NCBI RefSeq assembly: GCF_000473165.1
Contig: NZ_KI421504.1
Coordinates: forward strand, 2,526,009 to 2,590,008
Reading direction: 5' to 3'
Source of the DNA: Leisingera aquimarina DSM 24565
GTDB taxonomy: Bacteria > Pseudomonadota > Alphaproteobacteria > Rhodobacterales > Rhodobacteraceae
Length of the DNA stretch: 64,000 nucleotides
Below, piece by piece: positions 44,601 to 53,778 of this stretch. The notes under the pieces are model-generated. The model was not told where the DNA came from and did no database searches. It saw only the letters and a list, made by a program, of their open reading frames with translations. A program made the translations under genes and the position numbers. The first letter of the stretch is position 1. The number at the start of each line of letters is the position of its first letter.

Positions 44601-45575
44601 TTGCCGAAGGTTATTTTTCACCTGAAGAAGCGGCAAATAGGCAAGATTTCCTCAAACCGGGGCTTTGATCTTTACCGGGTGATCGAGCGGATGATTGCGG
44701 ATGCCGGCGCGGAGACGGAATGGCGGGTCCGGGACGCTGATATCCGGATCGGCACCCGGCAAGTCACCGACAGCAGGTTCGAGGACGGCAACCTGCACAT
44801 CATTGATGACCGGCATATGCAAATGCCCAATGTGCTGAATGCGGCCCCCGCCTATTTGCCGGGATTCTGGCATCTTGATCCCAAGGGGATCCGCAGTTTG
44901 AGCTCAATTGGCAGCCGCCCGTTCCGCACAGACATGGTTCCGTTCCAATACGCCAAGCGTTTCTATGGGCGGCTGCAGCAGAATTTCAAGGATCAGCGGC
45001 GGTCCCGCCACGGGCAGGAGCAGGAACGTACAAGCCTTCCTGCAGGTGCGGTCGCGGTCTTCTTTCAGGGCAGCTACCCGCGTGAGACCGGCGCCACGCA
45101 ATTCAGTGATCTGGACATATTGCAAGACGTTCTGGACGGTGCCGGAGACCGGGCTGTTCTGGTTAAACCGCATCCGCTGACAGCAGATGTCGAAAGTTTC
45201 TCAGCCCTGCTGGAGATCGCCCGGCAGAACCCCCGTGTCATCCCGACCCAAGCAAACATACATGATATCCTAGCCGTAAGCTGTGTTTCTGTTTCGGTAA
45301 ATTCGGGTGTTGCCATCGAAGGGTTCCTGCACCGCACGCCGGCCATTCTCTATGGCGGCTCGGATCTTCACCACATGGCGGAAACCATCACCCGGACTGG
45401 GCAATTTGCAGCCGCGCTGGAACGCGCATTGGTCCGCACCGGCGGCTACGCGCAGTTTATGACTTGGTACTTCCGGCGCAATTGCCTGGAGATCGGCGCG
45501 CCGGATCTGGAACAGAAGATCTGGGAGATCTTTGCCGGGGCAGGTTTCCCGCAGCGGCGGTTTGCATCGGAGTGA
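44601..45575 (+). CDS. Capsule-polysaccharide (KpsC/LpsZ-like) domain protein
   Basis: 324 residues from a TTG at 44601, which has AAAGGA upstream; the frame is open from a TTG at 44523 that abuts the previous stop, so the start is uncertain. The C-terminal half shows the capsule-type nucleotide-sugar region: VKPHPLTADVES, DILAVSCVSVSVNSGVAIEG and PAILYGGSDLHHMAETI. Such domains act in capsule lipid-linker (Kdo) transfer. A single isolated copy beside a 2OG oxygenase is unusual; it may modify a surface glycan or act in another sugar transfer. Confidence 0.65.
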   Translation: MPKVIFHLKKRQIGKISSNRGFDLYRVIERMIADAGAETEWRVRDADIRIGTRQVTDSRFEDGNLHIIDDRHMQMPNVLNAAPAYLPGFWHLDPKGIRSLSSIGSRPFRTDMVPFQYAKRFYGRLQQNFKDQRRSRHGQEQERTSLPAGAVAVFFQGSYPRETGATQFSDLDILQDVLDGAGDRAVLVKPHPLTADVESFSALLEIARQNPRVIPTQANIHDILAVSCVSVSVNSGVAIEGFLHRTPAILYGGSDLHHMAETITRTGQFAAALERALVRTGGYAQFMTWYFRRNCLEIGAPDLEQKIWEIFAGAGFPQRRFASE

Positions 45576-45592
45576 TTTGGCAAATGACCGAT

Positions 45593-45621
45593 GCCGGGCG
45601 CTCTGGGGGGGAGCGCCCGGC
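45593..45621. terminator. Possible bidirectional terminator
   Basis: Perfect 11-bp hairpin GCCGGGCGCTC/GAGCGCCCGGC between converging genes (capsule-type and MBL-fold). No T-run. Confidence 0.55.
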
Positions 45622-45656
45622 CAGCCGGGCACAGCTTTGCTGCGGCGATGAGGGGA

Positions 45657-46646
45657 TCACTCCGTCAGCGCGTTGTGCCCGAAATAGAGGAACTCCTTGT
45701 CCATCCCCTGCACATCGGCTGCCGCCAGCGTGAGCGAGGCGCCCTCCAGCATGCTGAAGCTCTTCTGCTCCTGAACCCAGGCGTCCGCCGGCTGCAGGGT
45801 CGACAGCGTATAGGTGGTGGCCTCGGACAGGTAATGGGTGGGGATCACCGCCTTGGGCTGGATCCGCGCGACCAGCGCATTGGCCTGGTCATAGGACAGG
45901 ATGTGCTCGGAGCCGTCCACCGGCAGGGTCAGCACGTCGATCCGTCCCACCGCCTCCCAGAATCCGTCGGCCGGATCGGGCCGGTTGTCGCCCCAGATCA
46001 GGGTGCGGATGCCACCGGTCTCCACCACGTAAGTGACCATGTCCATGTGGCCCGGATTGTTGGGCGGGCAGGCGTCCACGCCGAATTCCGCCAGCGCGTC
46101 GGTCCAGGGATACCAGCCCGGCGCCACGCAGGCATGCTTGTCGGCGTAGCCGGTGATCCTGAGGTCGGCGAATTCGAACGTGCCGGCCATCCGGTCCAGC
46201 ACCATGGTCGATTGCGGCCGGTCGATGGCGTCGTGGTCGAAATGGGTATGGGTGGACATGGTGATATCCACCAGCGTCTCCGGGAACTTCTGCTTGAACC
46301 ACAGCCCCCAGGCGCCGGAGGGGTCATCGCGCCACGGATCAAACAGCACCGACGCGCCGCCGGGCGAGGTGATCTTGATGGCGCAGTGGCCGTAGAAATC
46401 GATCTTCACCTCGCCATCCGGGAAAGTCCCCGCGTTCTGCAGGCCGATCACATGGTTGTTGTTGCCGGGCTGCAGCCAGTCGGTCGATTGCGCCTGGGCG
46501 CTGGCGCTGCCCAGCAGGCTGGCGGCAGATCCGACCCCGGCAGCGCCCGCCGCCCTGAAGAAGCTGCGCCGCGACAGCCCCGGTGCAAGGTCGTCGCGGC
46601 GCCCGTCCAGCCGGGCCGGTTTCAGGTTGTTCCTTTTCTCATCCAT
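45657..46646 (-). CDS. Tat-exported MBL-fold metallo-hydrolase
   Basis: 329 residues from the ATG at 46646 (GGAGG upstream). A twin-arginine signal is clear (LSRRSFFRAAGAAGVGSAAS), with cleavage after SAQA. Beta-lactamase-fold metal site: STHTHFDHDAIDR (HxHxDH type) and later His residues (GYADKHACV, IPTHYLS). It belongs to the broad UlaG-like group; the reaction is unknown. Periplasmic. Divergent from the lytic transglycosylase gene across a 262-bp gap. Confidence 0.88.
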   Translation of the reverse strand: MDEKRNNLKPARLDGRRDDLAPGLSRRSFFRAAGAAGVGSAASLLGSASAQAQSTDWLQPGNNNHVIGLQNAGTFPDGEVKIDFYGHCAIKITSPGGASVLFDPWRDDPSGAWGLWFKQKFPETLVDITMSTHTHFDHDAIDRPQSTMVLDRMAGTFEFADLRITGYADKHACVAPGWYPWTDALAEFGVDACPPNNPGHMDMVTYVVETGGIRTLIWGDNRPDPADGFWEAVGRIDVLTLPVDGSEHILSYDQANALVARIQPKAVIPTHYLSEATTYTLSTLQPADAWVQEQKSFSMLEGASLTLAAADVQGMDKEFLYFGHNALTE

Positions 46647-46747
46647 TGGTCTTGCCTCCCTGTTTTGATGCCTTGCCCGCACCGGCGGGGCTGCAGACAG
46701 GCTAGGCGAGGCCGGGCCCAAGGGGTGCCCCGGAAGTTTATGGGGAA

Positions 46748-46770
46748 AATAGGGGGGCAGCCCCCCTATT
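46748..46770. repeat. Perfect palindrome in a divergent gap
   Basis: AATAGGGGGG-CAG-CCCCCCTATT, a 10-bp perfect inverted repeat between the divergent MBL and MltB-like genes. It could be an operator or an RNA hairpin; no T-run follows. Confidence 0.6.
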
Positions 46771-46908
46771 CGAGGCGTAGGGGCACGGCGGCAGGTCTCC
46801 GCTGTGGCGGATTTCCGGGCCTTGGCGGCGGTGCCGGATTCTGGCAGCCTGTCTGCAAACGACCCGGCAGCAACGGGCAGCACAGCACTCAGCGGAACAG
46901 GCAGCGGC

Positions 46909-48066
46909 ATGAGCATCACACGGCGTCACTTCGGATTTGGTCTTGCGGCCTTCGGGCTCACGGCCTGCAGCGGGGCTGTCCCTTCGGGCAGCGGCACCAG
47001 CGGCTCCAGCGGGGCCGCCGGCCTGCCCGCAGACCTGCGCCCCGCGGCCAATGCGGGCTATGACGCCTGGGTCGCCGGTTTCCGCACCCGGGCGGAGGCA
47101 AGAGGCATTTCCCAGGCCACCCTGCGCGCGGCGTTCCGCGGTGCGGGCTATCTGCCGGGTGTCGTCAAGCGCGACCGCAACCAGACGGAATTCAAGCGCA
47201 GCCTGGAGGACTACCTGTCCATCGCGGTCTCGGACGAGCGGCTGTCCAAGGGCCGCGCCGCCTTTGCCCGCCACCAGTCCACGCTGCGGGCGCTGGAGCG
47301 CGCCTATGGCGTCGATGCGGAAATCATCTGCGCGATCTGGGGGCTGGAAAGCTTTTACGGCGAGCGCCGCGGCAATGTGCCGGTGATTTCAGCCACCTCG
47401 ACGCTGGCCTATGACGGGCGGCGCGGGGCGTTTTTCGAAAAACAGCTGCTGGCGGCGCTCAGGATCCTGCAGAACGGCGACATCACGCCGGCGCGGATGA
47501 CCGGCAGCTGGGCCGGCGCCATGGGGCACACCCAGTTCATCCCGACCTCCTACCAGGCGTTTGCAGTGGATTTCACCGGCGATGGCCGCCGCGACATCTG
47601 GTCGGAGGACCCCGCCGACGCGCTCGCCTCCACCGCCGCCTACCTGCAGCGCAACGGCTGGGCGCGCGGCGTCAAATGGGGCGGCGAGGCCGGCGCGCCC
47701 GGCACCCCCGCGGGCCGCATCATCCAGCCGCAGCCGGGCGGGCCGCAGTTTGCCGTCACCGGCAACTTCAACGCCATCAAGCGCTACAACAATTCCGATT
47801 CCTACGCGATCGGGGTGGGCCATCTGGCCGACCGCATTGCCGGCGGCGGTCCGCTGCGGGCCGGTTTTCCGCCGGATCAGTACGGGCTGACCAAGAATGA
47901 CCGCATCGCGCTGCAAAAGCGCCTGACCGCCAAGGGTTTCGACACCGGCGGCGCCGACGGGGTGCTGGGGCCAAAGAGCCGCGCCGCGATCAGCGCCTAC
48001 CAGTCCAGCCGCGGAGTGCCCGCCACCGGAGAGCCGTCCCAGGCGCTGCTGAACAGTCTCCTCTAG
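46909..48066 (+). CDS. Lytic murein transglycosylase, MltB-like, with peptidoglycan-binding domain
   Basis: 385 residues from the ATG at 46909. The N-terminus (ITRRHFGFGLAAFGLTACSG) has a lipobox, so it is probably an outer-membrane lipoprotein. The GH103-type catalytic domain shows WGLESFYGERRGNVPVISAT (catalytic Glu) and GSWAGAMGHTQFIPTSY, and is followed by ADRIAGGG and a C-terminal PG_binding_1 domain (TKNDRIALQKRLTAKGFDTG). It cleaves glycan strands to form anhydromuropeptides. Confidence 0.93.
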   Translation: MSITRRHFGFGLAAFGLTACSGAVPSGSGTSGSSGAAGLPADLRPAANAGYDAWVAGFRTRAEARGISQATLRAAFRGAGYLPGVVKRDRNQTEFKRSLEDYLSIAVSDERLSKGRAAFARHQSTLRALERAYGVDAEIICAIWGLESFYGERRGNVPVISATSTLAYDGRRGAFFEKQLLAALRILQNGDITPARMTGSWAGAMGHTQFIPTSYQAFAVDFTGDGRRDIWSEDPADALASTAAYLQRNGWARGVKWGGEAGAPGTPAGRIIQPQPGGPQFAVTGNFNAIKRYNNSDSYAIGVGHLADRIAGGGPLRAGFPPDQYGLTKNDRIALQKRLTAKGFDTGGADGVLGPKSRAAISAYQSSRGVPATGEPSQALLNSLL

Positions 48067-48131
48067 GCGGCGGCACCTCGGGAAACGCTGCGGATAAAGA
48101 CGCTGCCCGGCCCCGGCCGCGCGGGCTCAGC

Positions 48132-49127
48132 TCATTCGGAGCGGATGCGCGGCGGGTGCTGCACCGCCGAACTCAGCGCAATCAGATGCTGGCGCAGGTT
48201 CTCGCGGCGGCTCAGCCCCAGTTTCTGGCGGATGTTGTTGCGGTGGAAGTCAATGGTGCTGGTCCCGCGCCCGAGGGCGGCGGCGATCTCCTTGGTGGTG
48301 CGGCCCATCATGATCAGCTGCATGATCTCGGTCTCCGCAGGCGTCAGCCGTTCCAGCGTCTCCGCCAGCCTGGAGGAGAGGGCCGAGGTGATGTTTTTCA
48401 GGTTGTCCTCGATCATCAGGAGATAGGCGCTCTGCAGGTCCCGATCCGCATCCAGATGGCGGAGCTTGGCGATATAGGGCAGCACCATCCCCTTGATCTG
48501 CTGCACGATCTGCTGCTCGGTCTCGTGGCGGGAGGCCTCCACATTGTCGATCAGCACCCGCAGTGCGGTATTGGCATCCTCCAGCGCCTCGGTGCGGCGC
48601 CTTATGGTGTCCTCGCGCGCCCGCACCGTTTCGCGCAGCTCTGCCTGGGCCTGCTTGCGCTGGGCAACCTCCAGCAGCAGCGCCAGATCGCCCTCGACCA
48701 CGCGGCAGAACTCCTGCAACCCCTTGCGGAACATCAGCGCGCGCTTGTTGCGCCGCGTGTCCAGCACGCAGATGGTGCCGTAGACCTCCCCGTCGGGCCA
48801 TTTGATCGGATAGCCGATGTAAAAGGACATGGCATGCTCCATGTCCTCGTTGTCCCGCCAGCGCGGCTCGCACCGGGCGTCCTCGACCACCAGTTCGCCG
48901 TCGGCCTCAAACACGCCGAAGCAATAGAGCTTTTCATTCAGGTGGTATGTGCGGCCCGGGTAATAGGGGGTGTTCCCGGCCGAGTTCGACACTTTCACCC
49001 GGTGATCCCTGTCCACCGTCGCCATGATCAGCGCAGCAGGCACATCGGTGAGTTCCGCCACCAGGTCCACCACCCGCTGCCATTTGGCCTGGGTGTCCGG
49101 AGGGATCGGGGGCTTGTCTGTTGTCAT
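48132..49127 (-). CDS. GAF-domain LuxR-type regulator
   Basis: 331 residues. Residues about 10-150 form a GAF-like sensor (LVAELTDVPAALIMATVDRD, then YYPGRTYHLNEKLYCFGVF and GYPIKWPDGEVYGTICVLDT). A coiled coil follows (AQRKQAQAELRETVRARED). The C-terminal HTH (about 265-320) reads LERLTPAETEIMQLIMMGRT, TKEIAAALGRGTSTIDFHRN. It has no receiver domain, so it senses a ligand or state directly. Next to the response regulator, it probably regulates the same or a neighbouring locus. Confidence 0.88.
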   Translation of the reverse strand: MTTDKPPIPPDTQAKWQRVVDLVAELTDVPAALIMATVDRDHRVKVSNSAGNTPYYPGRTYHLNEKLYCFGVFEADGELVVEDARCEPRWRDNEDMEHAMSFYIGYPIKWPDGEVYGTICVLDTRRNKRALMFRKGLQEFCRVVEGDLALLLEVAQRKQAQAELRETVRAREDTIRRRTEALEDANTALRVLIDNVEASRHETEQQIVQQIKGMVLPYIAKLRHLDADRDLQSAYLLMIEDNLKNITSALSSRLAETLERLTPAETEIMQLIMMGRTTKEIAAALGRGTSTIDFHRNNIRQKLGLSRRENLRQHLIALSSAVQHPPRIRSE

Positions 49128-49197
49128 GGTGCGGCTCCTTGGCCCGGAAGGCTAGGGCAGGGGCCGCGGATCACCAAGAAAATACCGGGGCAAAGGG

Positions 49198-49842
49198 TCA
49201 GAACCCGGCGCCGGTCCCCTGCAGCACGCCATGCTCCAGCGCATAGCGGGTGAGGCCTGCGGTGGAGGAGATGCCCAGCTTGCGCTTGATGTTCTTGCGG
49301 TGGGTTTCAACCGTGCGCACAGAAATATCCAGCGCCAATGCGACTTCCTTGTTGGATTTGCCCTGCGCCAGCTCCAGCAGGATGGTCTGCTCGCGCCCGG
49401 TGAGCGCCTCGCGGGCCTCGTCCCCCTTGGGCTTCAGAGAGCCGGCCGCGCCGGTGCACAGATAGGTCTGCCCCTCCATCACCGCGTCGATCGCCTGTTT
49501 GATCTCCTCCGTCGGCACATCCTTCAGAATATAGCCCATGGCGCCGTGGCTGAGTGCGGTAGAAATGTATTCCGCACTGTCATGCATCGACAGGATCAGG
49601 ATGCGGGTGCCGGGGTGCTGCTCCAGAATGATCTCGGTCGCACTCAGGCCGCCAAGATTGGGCATGTTCAGGTCCATCAGTACCACATCCGGCGCCAGGC
49701 GGCCCATCTGCTCCACCGCGTCGCGCCCATCAGTCAAGGAGCCGACGACCTCGATATCGTCATAGCTTTCCAGGATCGACTGGATGCCCTCGGCGACCAT
49801 CGGGTGGTCATCCACAATCAGAACTTTCACCGGATCAGCCAT
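49198..49842 (-). CDS. NarL/FixJ-type response regulator
   Basis: 214 residues from the ATG at 49842 (three Met codons precede it closely). Receiver domain: acidic pair D11/D12 in VLIVDDHPMVAEG, phospho-acceptor D57 in VVLMDLNMPNLGG, and conserved Lys in YILKDVPTEE. The LuxR-type HTH occupies about 145-205 (LTGREQTILLELAQGKSNKE, VALALDISVRTVETHRKNIK). It is the partner of the adjacent histidine kinase, whose gene is immediately upstream on the same strand. The likely target is the divergent TRAP operon. Confidence 0.93.
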   Translation of the reverse strand: MADPVKVLIVDDHPMVAEGIQSILESYDDIEVVGSLTDGRDAVEQMGRLAPDVVLMDLNMPNLGGLSATEIILEQHPGTRILILSMHDSAEYISTALSHGAMGYILKDVPTEEIKQAIDAVMEGQTYLCTGAAGSLKPKGDEAREALTGREQTILLELAQGKSNKEVALALDISVRTVETHRKNIKRKLGISSTAGLTRYALEHGVLQGTGAGF

Positions 49843-49904
49843 CATCCCCCACAAGGCAGCTTTCCATCAGTTGAGAGGCCTGCAAGCCGCCGCATCCTCC
49901 CCGG

Positions 49905-51332
49905 TCACGGCAATTGCACAGGCGTTCCCTCTTCCCCAGGCGGCAGCAGGTGGCTCAGAGGCAGACCTGCCTCGATCACCGTGCCGCTTTGGGTGCCACG
50001 TGATGACAGAATGCGCAGGGTGCCGTCAAGCTGCTCAATCCGCTCCTGCATGTTGCGCAACCCGATCCCCGGCCCGCTGCGCGCATCGCGCGGCGGCAAT
50101 CCACGGCCATTGTCGGTGATCCGCATGGTGGCGCCTTTGGTGTGGCCGCGCAAGTCGATGCTGACCTTGCTGGCCTCCGCATGGCGTTCGATATTGGTTA
50201 GCGCCTCCTGGGCAATCCGGTACAGCGCGATCTTGGCGTCCTGATCCAGCCGGTTGCGGAACACCACGGTGGAAAACTCGGTCACGATCCCCGTGCGGGC
50301 GGCAAAATCATCGGTCAGCGCCTTCAGCGCCGGGCCAAGCCCCAGATCGTCCAGCACCCCGGGGCGCAAGTCACGGCTGATCCGGCGCACTTCGGTGATG
50401 GCGGTCAGCAGGTTCTCGGTGCCTTTCTCCAGTGGTGCTGCCGCCCCCTCGCCATCGCCGCGCGACAGGCGGCGGCGGGTGTTGTCCAGCGCATAGCGCA
50501 CGCCCACCAGCAGCTGGCTGATGCCGTCGTGCAGCTCGCGGGCAACCCGGCCGCGCTCCTCCTCCTGGGCGTCGAACACCCGCTGGGTCAGCTCCTTCAG
50601 CTTTGCATCCGCCAGCCGCCGTTCGCGGATGTTCAGAAACATGCCAGACGCAAAGACCAGCCCCAGCGACACCAAGGTGATGCCGCCGATGTAGATGAAT
50701 GTGCGCTGCACCCGTGCCTCTACCTCGGCGCGCGAGGCCGCTACGGTGGCGAGTACATCGTCGATGAATACCCCGGTGCCGATTGCCCACTGCCAATCCT
50801 GCAGTCCCAGCACATAGGCAATCATCTGTGCCTCTTCCCCGGTCGAGGGCTTTTCCCAGGTGAATGTATGCCAGCCCGCACCGTTGCGGGCCAGGCGGAT
50901 GAACTGATCCACCACCGGCACCCCGGCGCTGTCGGTCAGGCCCGCCCAGTTGCGGTTGATGAATTCGGTCTGCCGCGGGCTGACCAGATTGGTGCCGTCG
51001 TAGTCATAGACAAAGAAGAACCCGTCCTTGCCATAAATCATCGCGCTCAGGATCTGGGTCACCTGCTCCTTGGCCAGGGCATCATCGGGCGCCGCCAGCC
51101 CATAGATATGGGCAAAGCCGTTGCGCGCCTGGGTCACGTAGTTGCGCAGCTCCGCTTTCTTGGCCTCCAGCAGCTGCAGTTCCAGCGCTTGGATTTCACG
51201 CTCGGCCAGGCTGCGCGACTGAAAACCCACCAGCACCGCAATCGCGGTGCCCGCCACGATCAGCGGCAGGGTCATCAAAAGCGAAAGTTTCTGCGCATAG
51301 GTGGGGCGCAGAAGGGATTGAAACAGGCGCAT
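49905..51332 (-). CDS. Cache-domain sensor histidine kinase (NarX/DegS-type)
   Basis: 475 residues from the ATG at 51332; an ATG 42 bp upstream is an alternative. Two membrane helices (about 18-38 and 211-234) flank a periplasmic Cache domain (AMIYGKDGFFFVYDYDGTNL, DWQWAIGTGVFIDDVLATVA). The HisKA_3 box has the phospho-acceptor H268 in RVARELHDGISQLL, and the ATPase shows ALTNIERHAEASKV, ITDNGRGLPPRDA and GIGLRNMQERIEQL. Cache domains of this type bind small organic acids. It is transcribed away from a TRAP transporter for such compounds, suggesting shared ligand sensing. Confidence 0.92.
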   Translation of the reverse strand: MRLFQSLLRPTYAQKLSLLMTLPLIVAGTAIAVLVGFQSRSLAEREIQALELQLLEAKKAELRNYVTQARNGFAHIYGLAAPDDALAKEQVTQILSAMIYGKDGFFFVYDYDGTNLVSPRQTEFINRNWAGLTDSAGVPVVDQFIRLARNGAGWHTFTWEKPSTGEEAQMIAYVLGLQDWQWAIGTGVFIDDVLATVAASRAEVEARVQRTFIYIGGITLVSLGLVFASGMFLNIRERRLADAKLKELTQRVFDAQEEERGRVARELHDGISQLLVGVRYALDNTRRRLSRGDGEGAAAPLEKGTENLLTAITEVRRISRDLRPGVLDDLGLGPALKALTDDFAARTGIVTEFSTVVFRNRLDQDAKIALYRIAQEALTNIERHAEASKVSIDLRGHTKGATMRITDNGRGLPPRDARSGPGIGLRNMQERIEQLDGTLRILSSRGTQSGTVIEAGLPLSHLLPPGEEGTPVQLP

Positions 51333-51499
51333 CAGCAGGCCCCCGGAATTGGTCAGATTCTTGTACCGAATCATTTCTCAGCCGCCCAGAGAAATCACAG
51401 GGCAGGGGGTATTTGCCCTTAAGGCGGGAGTTCGCCTTTGTGGTTTCGCGCCGGGAATGCAGGAACTTTCCGGCGAATGCCCTCAAAAACGTTCCGTTC

Positions 51500-51515
51500 T
51501 ACGCAGTACTAGGTA
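51500..51515. promoter_or_regulatory. Palindromic candidate operator upstream of dctP
   Basis: TACgcAGTACTagGTA: 12 of 16 bases are symmetrical (TAC..AGTACT..GTA). It sits in the 280-bp divergent gap, about 100 bp upstream of dctP. A LuxR/NarL-type regulator dimer would suit such a site; the adjacent response regulator is the obvious candidate. Confidence 0.5.
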
Positions 51516-51614
51516 TTCACATAAAATTCATCGCCGCTAGGCTGGCCGCACTCGAACCGATCCGCCCGGGGGGACCTTCCGGGCAATCCGAATTGATAAT
51601 GGGAGGAATAATTA

Positions 51615-52697
51615 ATGGATCGCCGTTCTTTCTTGAGGACTTCCGCGCTCGGCGGAACCGCAGCAGCAGCCAGCACCCTGGCGGCACCGGCCTATGCCCA
51701 GGGCAAGCGTACGCTGACCATGGTCACCACCTGGGGCCGCGGTCTGGCGGGTGTGCATGATTCCGCACAGTACGTCGCCGACACCATCACCGCCATGTCC
51801 GATGGCGACCTGACCATCGACCTGAAAGCCGCAGGCGAGCTGGTCGGCGCGTTCGAAGTGTTCGACGCCGTGACCGCCGGCCAGGCCGACATGTACCACG
51901 CTGCCGACTATTACTTCGTCAGCCAGCACCCGGGTTACGCCTATTTCACCGCCGTGCCCTTTGGCATGACGCCGCAGGAACTGACCAACTGGTACTACCA
52001 CGGCGACGGCCATGCGCTGCATGATGAGCTGGGCCAGATTTTCGGCCTGAAGTCCTTCATCGGCGGCAACACCGGCCCGCAGGCCGGCGGCTGGTACAAT
52101 AAGGAAATCAAGGGCCCCGAAGACTTCAACGGCCTGAAGTTCCGGATGCCGGGCCTGGGCGGCAAGGCGCTGGGCAAACTGGGCGCCTCGGTGCAGAACA
52201 TCCCGGGTTCCGAAGTGTATCAGGCGCTTTCCTCCGGCGCGATTGACGGAACCGAGTGGATCGGTCCCTGGGCTGATGAGAAAGCCGGCTTCCAGGAAAT
52301 CACCAAGACCTACTACACCGCAGGCTTCCACGAGCCGGGTGCAGCACTGTCGGTTGCCACCAACCGCGATGTCTTCGACAGCCTGTCGCCTGCGCACCAG
52401 AAGATCATCGAAACTGCTTCCGGTGCCGGCCACCAGTGGAGCCTGGCGCAGTTCATGAACAACAACGGTGCAGCGCTGCAGCGCCTGCAGTCCGGCGGCG
52501 TGAAAACCCTGGAATTCCCGGATAGCGTCTGGGATGCCTTCGGTGCCGCCACCAAAGAAACCCTGGACGAGTTCATGGGCGACGAACTGTTTGCGAAAAT
52601 CCGCGGCAGCGTCGAAGCCTCGATGAAGGCCTCCTCGGGTTGGATCACCAAATCCGAAGGCGCCTACCGCGTTCAGCGCGACCGCGTCTTGGGCTAA
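51615..52697 (+). CDS. dctP: TRAP transporter substrate-binding protein
   Basis: 360 residues with a twin-arginine-like signal (MDRRSFLRTSALGG, cleavage after AYAQ). DctP-fold features: KAAGELVGAFEVFDAVTAGQ, GGNTGPQAGGWYNKEIK, LKFRMPGLGGKAL (substrate-binding Arg) and AIDGTEWIGPWADEKAGF. The last two resemble TakP, the 2-oxo-acid-binding protein of Rhodobacter sphaeroides, so keto acids or other monocarboxylates are plausible. A GGGAGGAATAATTA site precedes the start. First gene of the dctPQM operon. Confidence 0.95.
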   Translation: MDRRSFLRTSALGGTAAAASTLAAPAYAQGKRTLTMVTTWGRGLAGVHDSAQYVADTITAMSDGDLTIDLKAAGELVGAFEVFDAVTAGQADMYHAADYYFVSQHPGYAYFTAVPFGMTPQELTNWYYHGDGHALHDELGQIFGLKSFIGGNTGPQAGGWYNKEIKGPEDFNGLKFRMPGLGGKALGKLGASVQNIPGSEVYQALSSGAIDGTEWIGPWADEKAGFQEITKTYYTAGFHEPGAALSVATNRDVFDSLSPAHQKIIETASGAGHQWSLAQFMNNNGAALQRLQSGGVKTLEFPDSVWDAFGAATKETLDEFMGDELFAKIRGSVEASMKASSGWITKSEGAYRVQRDRVLG

Positions 52698-52837
52698 TCT
52701 GCCTGAATGGCATCAATCGGGTCCTCCGCCACCGCGCGGGGGATCCACATGCAGTTGCTGAGACTGCGGGACGGCCGGCAGACGCCGCGCGCCCAACCCG
52801 CTAACAGCAGCTTCGCAGCAATCTTCCCGGGGGAAAC

Positions 52838-53764
52838 ATGCAGGAAGAGAGTGGCATCACCTTCTTTGGCGCAATTCTGGACGGTCTTGTCTGGCTGATC
52901 CAGAACATCGCCGGCGCCTTTTACAATTTCGGCTATGCCGTCACCCATCCGCAGCTTTGGCTTGATTGGTCCGACAAGGCCTCGGTCATGCGCTTTGTCT
53001 ACTACGGCGGCTCGGTCGAATTCTTCTTTGTCGTCTTCACCGCATTCCTGGTGCTGACCGCTATCGGCCTTTATTTCCGCAATGTCATGTGGGGCATGGT
53101 GCGCGGGCTGGAAGGGCTGGCCAACACCGTCGGCCGCTTCTTTGCCTGGGCTGGCCTTCTGATGGTGCTGCAGCAGATTATCATTGTCTTCATGCAGCGT
53201 GTGTTTGCCCGGCCCGATATCAGTTTCGGCTTTGGCATCCCATTCAGCCAGGACATCAGCTGGTTTGCTGAAGAACTGAAGTTTTACAATGCCTTGGTCG
53301 TTTGTCTTTGTGTGACATACACATTTGTACAGGGCGGCCATGTACGGGTGGATCTGATCTATTCCGGCATCAGCTTTCGCGCAAAGCGCGTGGTCGACAT
53401 GGTCGGCTCCTTGCTGTTCATGATGCCCGCCGCGGTGCTGACCTGGATGTACGGCTGGTTCTTCCTGTGGCGCCACCTGATCGTGCCGAAACCTTCGGCC
53501 TCGGACAGCCTCGACCGGCTGCTGATGAAATCCCGCGCCCTGCGCTGGAACGTGGAAACCATTGGTTTCAGCCCCAACGGGTTCAACGCCTATTTCCTGT
53601 TCAAGATTCTGCTGGTGCTGTTTGCGGGCCTCGTGTTCCTGCACGCCATCGCTTTCTTCTACCGCTCATACCTCGAGTTTGTCGAAGGCCAGGGCAGCGA
53701 AAACAAATACCTCGACAAGGACAGCCTTGGAGAGGGTGAAGAAGCCTACGAAGGCACGCACTAA
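52838..53764 (+). CDS. dctQ: TRAP transporter small permease, long form
   Basis: 308 residues, clearly longer than the usual 160-200. The four-helix DctQ core is in the middle (WAGLLMVLQQIIIVFMQRVF, YNALVVCLCVTYTFVQGGHV, VDMVGSLLFMMPAAVLTWMY), and extra helices lie at the N-terminus (FYYGG-type, VEFFFVVFTAFLVLTAIGLY) and C-terminus (FLFKILLVLFAGLVFLHAIA). The VQGGHVRVDLIYSG motif matches DctQ. The dctM start lies 14 bp after its stop. Together with the DctM below, it forms a membrane domain larger than the classical one. Confidence 0.88.
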   Translation: MQEESGITFFGAILDGLVWLIQNIAGAFYNFGYAVTHPQLWLDWSDKASVMRFVYYGGSVEFFFVVFTAFLVLTAIGLYFRNVMWGMVRGLEGLANTVGRFFAWAGLLMVLQQIIIVFMQRVFARPDISFGFGIPFSQDISWFAEELKFYNALVVCLCVTYTFVQGGHVRVDLIYSGISFRAKRVVDMVGSLLFMMPAAVLTWMYGWFFLWRHLIVPKPSASDSLDRLLMKSRALRWNVETIGFSPNGFNAYFLFKILLVLFAGLVFLHAIAFFYRSYLEFVEGQGSENKYLDKDSLGEGEEAYEGTH

Positions 53765-53778
53765 AGGGACGTCAGAAA

